From the NCBI GenBank assembly GCA_963714325.1, contig CAVQOB010000007.1:98532-162531 (forward strand): a stretch of DNA of 64,000 bases, read 5' to 3'. The notes under the pieces are model-generated. The model was given only the letters and a program-made list of their open reading frames with translations, was not told the DNA's origin and searched no databases. Positions 43,966-53,099 of the stretch are shown here, piece by piece. How positions within the stretch are numbered: position 1 is the stretch's first letter; every line of letters starts with the position of its first letter. Origin of the DNA: CAVQOB01 sp963714325 (GTDB taxonomy: Bacteria > Pseudomonadota > Alphaproteobacteria > Rhizobiales > Hyphomicrobiaceae). A program made the translations under genes and the position numbers.

Positions 43966-44749
43966 CCAGACCTGTAGATCCGCCAACAGCTCCGGCGGCT
44001 GCATCCACACGAACATCAAGCCGAAGTCGCCAGCCGGCGAATTCTTGAACTCGATGGATGGCTCGATATTGGTGTAGCCACTGGCCGCCGCAACGCCACC
44101 CTTGGCAACGCCGGCAACCATCATGCTGGTTGTATAATCGGTCTTCCAGCGCGTGTAGGCATAGGCGCGCGAGATGCGTGGCAGGATGGCCGCCAAGCCG
44201 CGTTTGCGATAATCCGGGCGATACCAGACCGCGCCGCCGAGCAGCACCGTGCCGCTGATCTTGCGCGTTGTTTCGGCAGTGACGACGCAGGCCTCGTCGG
44301 GCAAGCGGTCGCGCTCAGGACGCTCGTAGTGCAAGCGCAGGTTCACGGCTTCGTCGTAGAGCGACGTGCCATTCGAGGCGCAGCAGGCGCGCCGCCTGGG
44401 TCGCGACCACGTCGCCTTGCGCGTTGCGCCCGAGCAGAACAATGGAATTGTCGCGCGTGAAGCTGTTGTAGCGTGGGTGGAACATCGGCACCAGCGGCCG
44501 CCACGTATCGCGGTTCTGTTCGTTGATGGCGAGGAGGTCGTCATAACCGGCAAAGGACACGGTAACGCCCTGGGCGCGCGCGGCCGTTTCAGCCGAGAGG
44601 AAGAAGCGACCGAGCAGCGCCGCCGGACCGTGCTCGACGGTGACCTCGGTCAAGAATGATGCGCCAGCCGAAGCGCGTGCCGATCGCCCCTCCGCGGCGG
44701 CGCTTGAGCCGGGACTGGCCAGAGGCGTGCGCTGAACCTGTGCAGACAT
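43912..44749 (-). pseudogene. GNAT-like protein, one apparent frameshift
   Basis: Read as one gene from ATG 44749: MSAQVQRTPLASPGSSAAAE, then the folded part LLAINEQNRDTWRPLVPMFH and VLLGRNAQGDVVATQAARLLRLEW. Near 44364-44374 the frame shifts by one and continues SLYDEAVNLRLHYERPERD and AVWYRPDYRKRGLAAILPRI (acetyl-CoA-loop-like R-x-x-G-x-A), ending with MFVWMQPPELLADL. Function unknown; an acyltransferase is only a guess. Frame break may be an assembly error, as in the two genes before it. Confidence 0.65.
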
Positions 44750-44837
44750 GATGGTCAACCCTTGGTAGCAAACTGACCCATCTTGCAACACAGGCTGCGG
44801 GCTGGCAATCGGGTAACGGCGGCCAACGGCGCCGTTG

Positions 44838-45605
44838 TCACACACTGGATGTCATGCCGCCATCGACGTAGATGACGTTGCCGGTGACGAAGCTCGACGC
44901 GTCGGAGGCGAGGAACACCGCCGCGCCCTGCAATTCTGCGACGTCGCCCCAGCGGCCAAGCGGCGTGCGCGTTGCGACCCAGCCGGAAAACTTGGCATCC
45001 TCGATCAACGCCTTGTTCAATTCCGTTTTGAAGTATCCCGGACCAATCCCGTTGACGCGGATGCCATACTTGCCCCATTCGGTGGCGAGCCCCTTGGTCA
45101 GCATTTTGACCGCGCCCTTGGTCGCCGTGTAGGGCACGACCGTCGGCCTTCCAAGTTCGCTCATGACCGAGCAGATGTTGATGATCGATCCAGCCTTGCG
45201 CTTGATCATATGGCGGCCGACGTGCTTCGACATGAAGTAGACGCTGTCGAGGTTGGTGCCGATGATCTCGCGCCAAGCGTCGTCGGCGAAATCTTCGAGC
45301 GGGCCGCGACGTTGAATGCCGGCATTGTTGACGAGGATGGCAATCGGGCCGACCCGCTTTTCGATATCCGCGACGGCGCTTTCGACCGCCTTCGCATCCG
45401 TCACGTCGAACGCGGCGGCCTGTGCGTCGAGGCGGTCGGCTTTCAACGCGACAACGGCCTTGTCGACCTTGGCCGCATCGCGGCCGTTGATCACCACGCG
45501 TGCGCCGGCTTCGGCGAGGCCTTGCGCGATGCCGAGGCCGATGCCCTGCGACGAGCCGGTGACCAGCGCGACGCGGCCGTCCAGTCTGAAAGATGCTTTG
45601 TTCAT
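44838..45605 (-). CDS. idnO: Gluconate 5-dehydrogenase-type SDR
   Basis: 255 residues from ATG 45605. Short-chain dehydrogenase: cofactor loop ALVTGSSQGIGLGIAQGLAEAG, NNAGIQRRGPLEDF, the catalytic triad with SVMSELGRPTVVPYTATKGAVK (Ser, Tyr, Lys), and GPGYFKTELNKAL, a strong IdnO/Ga5DH pattern. Reduces 5-ketogluconate to gluconate. Divergent from idnD, which makes 5-ketogluconate from L-idonate. Confidence 0.88.
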   Translation of the reverse strand: MNKASFRLDGRVALVTGSSQGIGLGIAQGLAEAGARVVINGRDAAKVDKAVVALKADRLDAQAAAFDVTDAKAVESAVADIEKRVGPIAILVNNAGIQRRGPLEDFADDAWREIIGTNLDSVYFMSKHVGRHMIKRKAGSIINICSVMSELGRPTVVPYTATKGAVKMLTKGLATEWGKYGIRVNGIGPGYFKTELNKALIEDAKFSGWVATRTPLGRWGDVAELQGAAVFLASDASSFVTGNVIYVDGGMTSSV

Positions 45606-45682
45606 GATAGGTCCTTGCCTGGCGGGGGTGGTGTTGGCGGCATTATCAGGGCGACCACGGCAAGCGCAATGGGGGGGAAGTG

Positions 45683-45725
45683 CGGGGCTCTGCCCCGCTG
45701 CCCCGCAAAAGGGCATAGCCCTTTT
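45683..45725. repeat. Double palindrome between idnO and idnD
   Basis: Two neighbouring hairpins: CGGGGCTCTGCCCCG (45683-45697) and AAAAGGGCATAGCCCTTTT (45707-45725, perfect 8-bp stem with 3-base loop). This arrangement of a GGGGCTCTGCCCC stem and an AAAAGGGC/GCCCTTTT stem recurs between genes in many alphaproteobacteria. It lies upstream of both divergent genes, so it is not a terminator for either in the usual sense. Confidence 0.75.
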
Positions 45726-45821
45726 GAAGCCCCGGGCTTTGATACCGTGACTTTTGGGTTGCGCTTGGGGCGGGCTGCCTGCGATGACATAGGCCGTCAC
45801 ATCAGATGTCGGGGACCCACC

Positions 45822-46856
45822 ATGCGCGCCATCGTCATTCACGCAGCTAAGGACTTGCGGCTCGATCCCGTCACTGTTGGCGAGCCGGCCCCAAACGAGG
45901 TGCGCGTCCGCATCGAGCGTGGCGGTATCTGCGGATCGGATCTCCACTACTACCACGAGGGCCGCATCGGCACGGTCATTCTCAAGCATCCGATGACGCT
46001 CGGTCATGAAGTCGCCGGCATCGTCGAGGGCATCGGCGCCGGCGTCGCCCGTGTCAAACCCGGCGATCGCGTCGCGCTCTCGCCATCGCGGGCGTGCAGC
46101 CATTGCCGCTATTGCCAGCAAGGCCTGCAACAGCATTGCCTCAACATGCGGTTCTATGGTTCGGCGATGCCGTTCCCGCATATTCACGGCGCCTTCCAGG
46201 AAGCGATCGTCGCCGACGCCAGCCAATGCTTCATCGTCCCCGCCGCCATCTCGGCCGGCGAAGCGGCGATGTGCGAACCGTTCGCCGTCTGCCTGCATGC
46301 GGTGCGCCGCGCCGGGCCGATCTTCGGTAAACGCGTGCTGGTCACCGGCTGCGGGCCGATCGGCGTACTGGCGGTCGTTGCCGCCAAACATGCCGGCGCC
46401 GCCGAAGTCGTCGTCACCGACGTCACGCCGACGCCGTTCGCGCTGGCCCGCCAGCTCGGCGCCGATCGCTGCATCGACGTCGCCGCCGACAAGGTGGCGC
46501 TCGCTGAATTCGCCAAAGACAAAGGTCACTTCGACGTGCTGCTGGAATGCTCGGGCAATCAAGCGGCCCTCGTCGCCGCCTTCGACGTGCTCCGTCCGCA
46601 AGCGATCATCGTCCAGGTCGGGCTCGGCGGACAGTTCACGATGCCGATCAATGTGCTGGTCGCGAAAGAATTCGATCTGCGCGGCACGTTCCGATTTCAC
46701 GAGGAGTTCGGCCTCGCTGCCGCGCTCATTGGCGAGGCCAAAGTCAACCTCAAACCGCTGATCTCGGCGACGTTGCCGTTTGAGCGCGCCGTCGAAGCCT
46801 TCCATCTGGCGTCTGACCGGACCAAGTCGATGAAGGTGCAATTGGCGTTTGGGTGA
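45822..46856 (+). CDS. idnD: Zinc alcohol dehydrogenase, L-idonate 5-dehydrogenase type
   Basis: 344 residues from ATG 45822; the frame is open a further 1 kb upstream, but that part is antisense to idnO. MDR-family marks: catalytic-zinc GGICGSDLHYYHEGR and LGHEVAGIVEGIG, structural-zinc cysteines in SRACSHCRYCQQGLQQHC, and cofactor-binding VLVTGCGPIGVLAVVAAK. RFYGSAMPFPHIHGAFQE is the IdnD-like segment. Likely oxidises L-idonate to 5-ketogluconate. No gluconate kinase or permease is next to it. Confidence 0.86.
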   Translation: MRAIVIHAAKDLRLDPVTVGEPAPNEVRVRIERGGICGSDLHYYHEGRIGTVILKHPMTLGHEVAGIVEGIGAGVARVKPGDRVALSPSRACSHCRYCQQGLQQHCLNMRFYGSAMPFPHIHGAFQEAIVADASQCFIVPAAISAGEAAMCEPFAVCLHAVRRAGPIFGKRVLVTGCGPIGVLAVVAAKHAGAAEVVVTDVTPTPFALARQLGADRCIDVAADKVALAEFAKDKGHFDVLLECSGNQAALVAAFDVLRPQAIIVQVGLGGQFTMPINVLVAKEFDLRGTFRFHEEFGLAAALIGEAKVNLKPLISATLPFERAVEAFHLASDRTKSMKVQLAFG

Positions 46857-47119
46857 ACCGCCAAAACCACCCCAAAACGCCCGAACAGAGTTAATCGCGC
46901 CTACTGCGTTTTAAGGCCATCTGCGCGCGCTGTGATTTTTCGGCTAGGGGTCTAGCCGACTAATGCACAATAGCATCAGGCGGCCTTTAAAAGCCAGGGA
47001 ATCGCCATCCTAGATTGTGATTGGCACTCTTGGGTTGTTTTTGGTCACTTTTGGCTTGCGCGCCGGCTCCAATACTACTGAACACTGGTCACTCTACCGC
47101 CGATAGCCCCGCAGCCCGA

Positions 47120-48143
47120 TCACCCATTCAAATGACAGGCCGACCAGCGGCCCGGGGCGATTTCCTTCAATGCTGGCGCTTCGAGCGAACAGCGCGGCAT
47201 GGCGCGCGGACAACGCGGATGGAAATGGCATCCGGGCGGCGGGTTGAGCGGCGAGGGGATCTCGCCCTTGACCGGATGGAATGAGCGCTTGCCTCGCTGC
47301 AGGCGCGGCACTTCCGACAGCAGCGCCTGCGCATAGGGATGATTGGGGCCGGCGAACAGCGCCTCGGTCGCGCGCGATCTCGACGATCCGTCCGAGATAC
47401 ATGATGACGACCCGATCGGAGATGTGCTGCACGACGCCGAGGTCGTGACTGATGAACAGATACGTCAGGTCGAACTGCTCGCGCAGATCCATGAACAGAT
47501 TGATCACCTGCGCCTGGATTGAAACGTCGAGTGCGGCGATCGCTTCATCGCAGACCAGGAACTCGGGCTTCACGGCCAACGCCCGCGCGATACCGATGCG
47601 GCTACGCTGGCCGCCCGAGAACTGATGCGGGTAGCGGCGGCGGAAATCCGGATCAAGCCCGACGCGCGTCAGCATCTCACCGACATAGTCGGGCAGATCG
47701 CGTCGAGTCACCAGACCATGCACGCGCGGCGCTTCGCCGATGATCGCTTCGACCCGGGCGCGCGGATTGAGCGAAGCGTAAGGGTCCTGGAAAATCATCT
47801 GCACGGCGAGGCGGGCGGCGTGCGCGTTAGCCGACGACAGCGTCGCGCGATCCTGCCCCTTGTAATGAACCTGTCCGTCGCTCTGCGGCAGCAGCCCCGC
47901 AATCATCCGACCGAGTGTCGACTTGCCGCAACCGGACTCGCCGACCAGGCCGACCACCTCGCCCTTGGCAATCGTAAGCGAGACGTTGTCGACGGCATAC
48001 ACCGTCTCCGACACGGCGCCGGACCCGAGCTTGGCGGCGAGCCGTCCGGCGAAATCCAGCGTCTTCGTGAACCGCTTCGAGAGGCCCCGCGCTTCGATCA
48101 TCGGCGTCGCGACCGCCGTCAGCTTGGGATCATGCGCGGTCAT
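47120..48143 (-). pseudogene. oppF: Oligopeptide-type ABC transporter ATPase OppF/DppF, one apparent frameshift
   Basis: Starts at ATG 48143 overlapping the oppD stop by four bases. Walker A GESGCGKST, signature FSGGQRSRIGIARAL, Walker B FLVCDEAIAALDVSIQ and switch LFISHDLGVV are intact. After GRIVEIA, near 47370, the frame breaks; the correct C-terminus continues one base shifted with TEALFAGPNHPYAQALLSEV and PPGCHFHPRCPRAMPRC (the oligo_HPY Cys cluster), stopping at 47120. One extra G in a GCGCG run would explain it. If real, the nucleotide-binding core remains and only the C-terminal extension is lost. Confidence 0.85.
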
Positions 48144-49123
48144 GACGCCACCTCCGCGACGAGCGGCTTGCAGCAGCGCACATGGCGACCCGGCAACGCC
48201 TCGCGCATCTCCGGATCGACGCAACATTCAGTCGCCTCGAAGCTGCAACGCGGGCGAAACGCGCAGCCCTGCGGCAGGTGCAACAGCGACGGCGCCATGC
48301 CCGGGATCTGCGTCAGCCGGCCGCCGCGCTTGTTGTGGCTCGGCACCGAGCCGATCAGACCACGCGTATAGGGATGCAGGGCATGGCCGATGATGTCGTC
48401 GGCGCGGCCGCTCTCGACGACGCGGCCCGCGTACATCACTGCAATCGTATCAGCCAAGGCCGAGACGACCGCCAGATCATGCGTGATCCAGATCATCGCC
48501 GTTCCGGTCAGGCGGCAAAGCTCCTGCGCCTCGTGCAGGATTTGCGCCTGGATCGTCACGTCGAGGGCCGTTGTCGGCTCATCGGCGATGATCAGGTCGG
48601 GCTTGTTGAGGAAGGCGATGGCGATGGCAACGCGCTGGCGCATGCCGCCCGAAAGCTCATGCGGATAATTCTTCAGCCGGCTTTCGGGCGCGGGAATGCC
48701 GGTCATGGCCAGCGCATCGCGGCAAATGGTCAGCGCCGACTTGCGATCGATCTTCTGATGCGCCTGCACCGCCTCGATCATCTGCGTATCGATCCGCAGC
48801 ACCGGATTGAGCGTCATCATCGGATCCTGGAAGATCATCGCGATACGATTTCCCCTGAGCGATCGCAAGCGTTCGGGCGACGCGGTGATCAACTCCTCGC
48901 CCTTGAAGCGGATCGAGCCGGAAACGATGCGGCCGGGCGGATCAACCAGCCCCAGAATTGAGAATCCAGTGATCGACTTGCCCGAGCCCGATTCGCCGAC
49001 AAGGCCCAAAACCTCGCCCGATTTCACCGCGAACGACACGCCGTCGACCGCCTTGACCACGCCGGCCTTGGTGAAAAAATGCGTTTTCAATCCGGTCACG
49101 GCAAGCGTCGGCTCGGCACTCAT
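48140..49123 (-). CDS. oppD: Oligopeptide-type ABC transporter ATPase OppD/DppD
   Basis: 327 residues. Walker A GESGSGKSI, signature LSGGMRQRVAIAIAF, Walker B LIIADEPTTALDVTIQ, switch IWITHDLAVV, and the C-terminal oligo_HPY segment HALHPYTRGLIGSVP with Cys residues in GCAFRPRCSF. Overlaps oppC and oppF by four bases each. Confidence 0.96.
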   Translation of the reverse strand: MSAEPTLAVTGLKTHFFTKAGVVKAVDGVSFAVKSGEVLGLVGESGSGKSITGFSILGLVDPPGRIVSGSIRFKGEELITASPERLRSLRGNRIAMIFQDPMMTLNPVLRIDTQMIEAVQAHQKIDRKSALTICRDALAMTGIPAPESRLKNYPHELSGGMRQRVAIAIAFLNKPDLIIADEPTTALDVTIQAQILHEAQELCRLTGTAMIWITHDLAVVSALADTIAVMYAGRVVESGRADDIIGHALHPYTRGLIGSVPSHNKRGGRLTQIPGMAPSLLHLPQGCAFRPRCSFEATECCVDPEMREALPGRHVRCCKPLVAEVAS

Positions 49124-50064
49124 CGCTGCAGCCTTGGATTCAGCACGTCGCGCAGTTGATCGCCGACCAGATTGATGACGACGATGGTCGCCAGCAGCAC
49201 GATTCCGGGAAAGAAACTGATCCAGTATTTACCCGACAGCATGTACTCGAAGCCGTTCGAGATCAGCAACCCAAGCGACGGCTCCGTCTGCGGCAGGCCG
49301 ACACCGAGGAACGACAGCGTCGCCTCGAGCGCGATGGCGTGGGCGGCCTGAACGGTGGCGACGACGATCAGCGGCGGCAACACATTCGGCAAGATATGCT
49401 TCAGCACAATGCGCGCATTGGAGAGGCCGAGACAGCGCGCCGCCTCGACGTATTCCTTTCGCCGCTCGACCAGCGCCGTGCCACGCACGGTCCGCGCGTA
49501 ATAGGCCCATTGCACCGTCACCAGCGCGATGATGATCTTGTCGACGCCTTTTCCCAGCACCGCAATCAGCATCAGCGCGATCAGGATCGCCGGGAACGAC
49601 AGTTGCAGATCGACGACACGCATGATCAGCGATTCCGTGCGCCCGCCGATGTAGGCGGCAGCGAGTCCGACGGCGGCGCCGATCGTCATGGCGATCACGC
49701 CCGACATGACGCCGACGGCGAGCGAAATTCTCAATCCATAGAGCATTGCGGAGACGAGATCGCGGCCGGCGCCGTCGGTGCCGAGCCAATGGATATATTT
49801 GCCGTTCGCCGATGGCGTGCCGGGGACCAGCCGGCTATCCATGACATCGACTTGGCCCAGGTCATAAGGGTTCTGCGGCACGATCCAAGGCGCGATCAGC
49901 GAGAGCACGACCAGCACCAGCAGTAGGATCAGCGCGGTCGCCGCAACCCGGCTCTCCATATAGTCCGAGACGAACCGGCGAAACGGCGTCTCGACCGGCG
50001 TTACGGATTGCACATCGAGCGCCACCACCGGCACATCCGCGCGATCTTCAACCAAAAGCGTCAT
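49120..50064 (-). CDS. oppC: Oligopeptide-type ABC transporter permease OppC/DppC
   Basis: 314 residues, about six membrane segments. N-terminal soluble part then VAATALILLLVLVVLSLIAPW; YIHWLGTDGAGRDLVSAMLYGLRISLAVG is the family signature, and the EAA loop reads EYVEAARCLGLSNARIVLKHILPN. Inner-membrane channel with OppB. Confidence 0.95.
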   Translation of the reverse strand: MTLLVEDRADVPVVALDVQSVTPVETPFRRFVSDYMESRVAATALILLLVLVVLSLIAPWIVPQNPYDLGQVDVMDSRLVPGTPSANGKYIHWLGTDGAGRDLVSAMLYGLRISLAVGVMSGVIAMTIGAAVGLAAAYIGGRTESLIMRVVDLQLSFPAILIALMLIAVLGKGVDKIIIALVTVQWAYYARTVRGTALVERRKEYVEAARCLGLSNARIVLKHILPNVLPPLIVVATVQAAHAIALEATLSFLGVGLPQTEPSLGLLISNGFEYMLSGKYWISFFPGIVLLATIVVINLVGDQLRDVLNPRLQR

Positions 50065-51038
50065 GCGCTCTTCTCCCCGAGGCGAACGCGAGGGTCGAGC
50101 ACGGAATAGAGCACGTCGACGACGAGGTTGATCACGACGAACATCAGCACGATCATGATCAGGTAGGCGACGATCACCGGGCGATCGAGCGACTGGATCG
50201 AGCTGATCAGCAGTTTACCCATGCCGGGCCAGGCGAAGATCGTCTCGGTGACGACGGAAAAGGCAACCAGATTGCCAAACTCCAGACCCAACACTGTCAC
50301 GACCGGGATCAAGATGTTTTTCAACAGATGCACGCCGATGACGCGGCGCTGTGACAGCCCCTTGGCGCGCGCGAACTTGATGTAGTCCTGGTGGATCGCT
50401 TCCCGCGTGCCGGCGCGTGTCAGGCGGATGACGAGGCTGATCTTCAGCAAAGCGAGATTGAGGGCGGGCAGCAGGATGTGCTTCAGCCCGTTCGTCGTGA
50501 ACAAGCTCGACGTGATGCCGAAATAGGTGGCGACGTCGCCGCGGCCGGTCGATGGCAACCAGCCCAGGATCACCGCGAACAGCAGGATCAGCATCAGCCC
50601 GACCCAGAACGTCGGCAGCGAAAAGCCGACGATCGATCCGGCCATGATGGCTTTGGAGAACCGGCTTTCTGGCTTCAGGCCGGCATAGAGTCCGAGCGGG
50701 ATGCCAAGCACGATCGCCATGGCGATCGCCGCGAATGCCAGTTCCAGCGTCGCCGGCATGCGCTGGATGATCACCTTCAGCGCGCTTTCGCCGAAAATGA
50801 AACTGCGGCCGAGATCGCCCTTGAAGGCGCCCATGACAAAGTGCGCGTACTGTTCCCAGATCGGCCGGTCCAGGCCGAGCGCGCGCACCGCCGCCTCGAT
50901 GTCCTTCTGGTCGGCCTGCGGATTGATCAGCAGATAGACCGGATCGCCGACGACATTGACGCCGAAGAACACGATCACCGACATGACAACGACGACGAGC
51001 GCGCTCTGCATCATGCGGCGCAGGATGAAGGCGGTCAT
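50061..51038 (-). CDS. oppB: Oligopeptide-type ABC transporter permease OppB/DppB
   Basis: 325 residues starting FILRRMMQSALVVVVMSVIVFFGVN, typical of OppB. Later segments GDLGRSFIFGESALKVIIQRMPATLELA and the EAA loop DYIKFARAKGLSQRRVIGVHLLKN. First of the four coupled membrane/ATPase genes; separated from the binding-protein gene upstream by a repeat and a strong hairpin. Confidence 0.96.
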   Translation of the reverse strand: MTAFILRRMMQSALVVVVMSVIVFFGVNVVGDPVYLLINPQADQKDIEAAVRALGLDRPIWEQYAHFVMGAFKGDLGRSFIFGESALKVIIQRMPATLELAFAAIAMAIVLGIPLGLYAGLKPESRFSKAIMAGSIVGFSLPTFWVGLMLILLFAVILGWLPSTGRGDVATYFGITSSLFTTNGLKHILLPALNLALLKISLVIRLTRAGTREAIHQDYIKFARAKGLSQRRVIGVHLLKNILIPVVTVLGLEFGNLVAFSVVTETIFAWPGMGKLLISSIQSLDRPVIVAYLIMIVLMFVVINLVVDVLYSVLDPRVRLGEKSA

Positions 51039-51074
51039 AAATATCTAGCGCTCCACACCAAATGGATAGTTCCC

Positions 51075-51205
51075 TTTGTCATCCCGCGCGCGGTGCAGCG
51101 TGCAACGGTGCACCGCTGATGCGCGACCTTGTGACCGCACATCTCGCAAGGTCCCGCGTCTGCACCGCGCCACTGACGTGCTGCGGGTGCGCGCGGGATG
51201 ACAAA
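51075..51205. repeat. Palindromic intergenic repeat, family A copy 1
   Basis: Terminal arms 51075-51091 (TTTGTCATCCCGCGCGC) and 51189-51205 are perfect 17-bp reverse complements. The inside shares blocks with the element at 60433-60590: GGTGCAGCG, CGGTGCACCGC and GGTCCCGCGTCTGC in the same order. Non-coding, intergenic, about 130 bp; looks like a REP/MITE-type dispersed element. Its minus-strand position is between the binding-protein gene and oppB. Confidence 0.8.
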
Positions 51206-51264
51206 GAAATCAACCGTTGGACGCAGCACACTCGCAACGGCGCACATGCGATTGCTCCTGTTAG

Positions 51265-51300
51265 CAACGTGGGGCTGCCCTCTCTGACAGCCCCACGTTG
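51265..51300 (-). terminator. Strong hairpin between binding-protein gene and oppB
   Basis: Perfect 13-bp stem, 51265-51277 (CAACGTGGGGCTG) with 51288-51300, loop of 10. It begins 5 bp after the stop of the binding-protein gene on the minus strand. No good T-run follows, so it may be an attenuator or an mRNA 3'-end stabiliser rather than a full terminator. Such hairpins often let the binding protein be made in excess over the permeases. Confidence 0.7.
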
Positions 51301-51305
51301 GCGCG

Positions 51306-52889
51306 TCACTCGCTCGCCAGCGAATTGACGAGCGTATATTCGTCGGCGCGCGCGGTGTACTTGAGGCCCTTCTTCGCCGCCCAGGTGTTGATCTGGTAGT
51401 GCGAGGGGATCAGGCCGAAGTCTTCCATGGCAATTTCGGAGGCTTTAGCGAGCAGATCCTGGCGCTTGGCATCGTCGACCGTGGCGAGTGCCTCATCGAC
51501 CACCTTGTCGAGCGCCGGGTTGGAGTAGCGACCGCGATTGGCCGCACCCTGTCCCTTGTCCTTGTCGAAGGTGCCGAGCAGCGTCTTCAGCGGGCTCGAT
51601 GTTTCCCCGGTATCAGAACCCCAGCCGACCAGGATGAACGAGAACTCCGGCTGACCGGCGGCACCAGCCGAGGCGCGCGAGAAGAACACCGCCGGCGGGA
51701 TCGTCTCGACAGCGGCTTCAATGCCGATGCGGGTCAACATCTGCGCCACCGCTTCGATGATCTTGACGTCGTTGGTGTAGCGCCCGTTCGGCCCGTGCAA
51801 CGTCATCTTGAAGCCGTTGGGGAACCCAGCTTCAGCCAGCAGCTTCTTGGCGCCTTCGGGATCATAGGCGACCGGCTTCAACTTCTTCGATGTGCCAAAG
51901 AAGCTCTCGTCAAGCAGCTGCGCGGCGGGAATGGCCACACCCTCCATCACCCGGCTGACGATGCCGTCGCGATTGATCGCCTTCGAGATCGCCTGGCGGA
52001 CGCGCTTGTCCTTCAGCGGGTTCTTGATGGCGGTGCCGTCCTTCGCCTTGATGAACGGGCTGTCGTCGCGGAACTGATCCATGTGGAAGTAGATGACGCG
52101 GCGCGACACGCCCTGCGCGATGACGACCTTCGGGTCCTTCTTCAATTTTTCGATGTCCGCGGTTGGTACGTCCTCGATGATGTCGACGTCGCCAGCCAGC
52201 AAGGCCGCGACGCGCGCCGGCCCGGCCTTGATCGGCTTGAAGGTCACTTTAGTCCACTTCGGCTTGGTGCCCCAGTAGTCGTCGTTGCGCACGAACTCGA
52301 CGCGATCGCCGGGAATGTTGGCCGAGAACTTGTACGGCCCGGTGCCGATCGTCGCCTTGCCCGAATTGTAGTTCTCGGTCTTGGCGTCGGTGCCGCTTTT
52401 CTTGGAGACGATCAGCAGGTTCGAGAGTTCGCTCGCCATCAGCGGATACGGTGTGGCAGTCGAAATCTGCAATGTCAGATCGTCGATCTTCTTGACCGTC
52501 TTGCCTTTGACGGCCGACGCGAAGCTCGACGGGCTGTTCGGAACATTCGGCGCGCGCTCGAAGGTGAAGGCCACATCGTCGGCGGTGAACGGCGAACCGT
52601 CATGCCATTTGACGCCCGGGCGGAGTTTGAATTCCCAGGTCTTGTCGTCAATCGTTTTCCAGCTGAGCGCCAGGCCGGGGATCAGCTTGTTGTCCGGCGC
52701 CGTCTCGACGAGGCGCTCGAACACATGGCTCAGCATGCCGTTGTTCGGCGTCAGATTGTGAAAATGCGGGTCGATCGATGAGGGCTCTGCGGCAAGCCCG
52801 ATCTTCAAGTCCTGCGCCTGCGCGGCGGTAACCAGTCCACCAACCACGACGAAGGCTGCCGCCAGGGCCAGCGATCTCATGACGTTCAT
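51306..52889 (-). CDS. ABC transporter substrate-binding protein, DppA/OppA type (copy 2)
   Basis: 527 residues, SBP_bac_5 family. Signal peptide to about residue 25 (ending AAQAQ). Domain marks: GLAAEPSSIDPHFHNLTPNN, WEFKLRPGVKWHDGSPFTADDVAF (family signature) and PYKFSANIPGDRVEFVRND. Closely similar to the protein of the next upstream gene, including HGPNGRYTNDVK and NRGRYSNPALD. Supplies ligand to OppBCDF; ligand probably a peptide, opine or similar. Confidence 0.95.
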   Translation of the reverse strand: MNVMRSLALAAAFVVVGGLVTAAQAQDLKIGLAAEPSSIDPHFHNLTPNNGMLSHVFERLVETAPDNKLIPGLALSWKTIDDKTWEFKLRPGVKWHDGSPFTADDVAFTFERAPNVPNSPSSFASAVKGKTVKKIDDLTLQISTATPYPLMASELSNLLIVSKKSGTDAKTENYNSGKATIGTGPYKFSANIPGDRVEFVRNDDYWGTKPKWTKVTFKPIKAGPARVAALLAGDVDIIEDVPTADIEKLKKDPKVVIAQGVSRRVIYFHMDQFRDDSPFIKAKDGTAIKNPLKDKRVRQAISKAINRDGIVSRVMEGVAIPAAQLLDESFFGTSKKLKPVAYDPEGAKKLLAEAGFPNGFKMTLHGPNGRYTNDVKIIEAVAQMLTRIGIEAAVETIPPAVFFSRASAGAAGQPEFSFILVGWGSDTGETSSPLKTLLGTFDKDKGQGAANRGRYSNPALDKVVDEALATVDDAKRQDLLAKASEIAMEDFGLIPSHYQINTWAAKKGLKYTARADEYTLVNSLASE

Positions 52890-53099
52890 CGTCTCATCTC
52901 CCGATCTCTTACCGATTATCGTTCCGCATCCGTCTCGTCCGAAGGCTGACGATCACTTGCGTCAGTCCCGATGCACGCCGAGCACCGTCGCACGTTAGCA
53001 CACCACCCGTCACCGCCAAATGCGCCGTACGTCAAGACGGCGTTCGTCGTCGGCACAACCGGCCGATCCCGCGGCCAATCCCGCGTTTTGTCCGGCCTG

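Noticed and set aside
44835..46856. Two ORFs of over 660 codons on opposite strands covering the same 2 kb
   Set aside because: Each is a real gene (idnO on minus, idnD on plus) joined to an open antisense frame over its neighbour; high GC at the third codon position suppresses stops. The extra halves show no protein family pattern.
51039..51305. Short ORFs inside the intergenic repeat region
   Set aside because: They read across palindromic repeat DNA in both directions and have no coding character.
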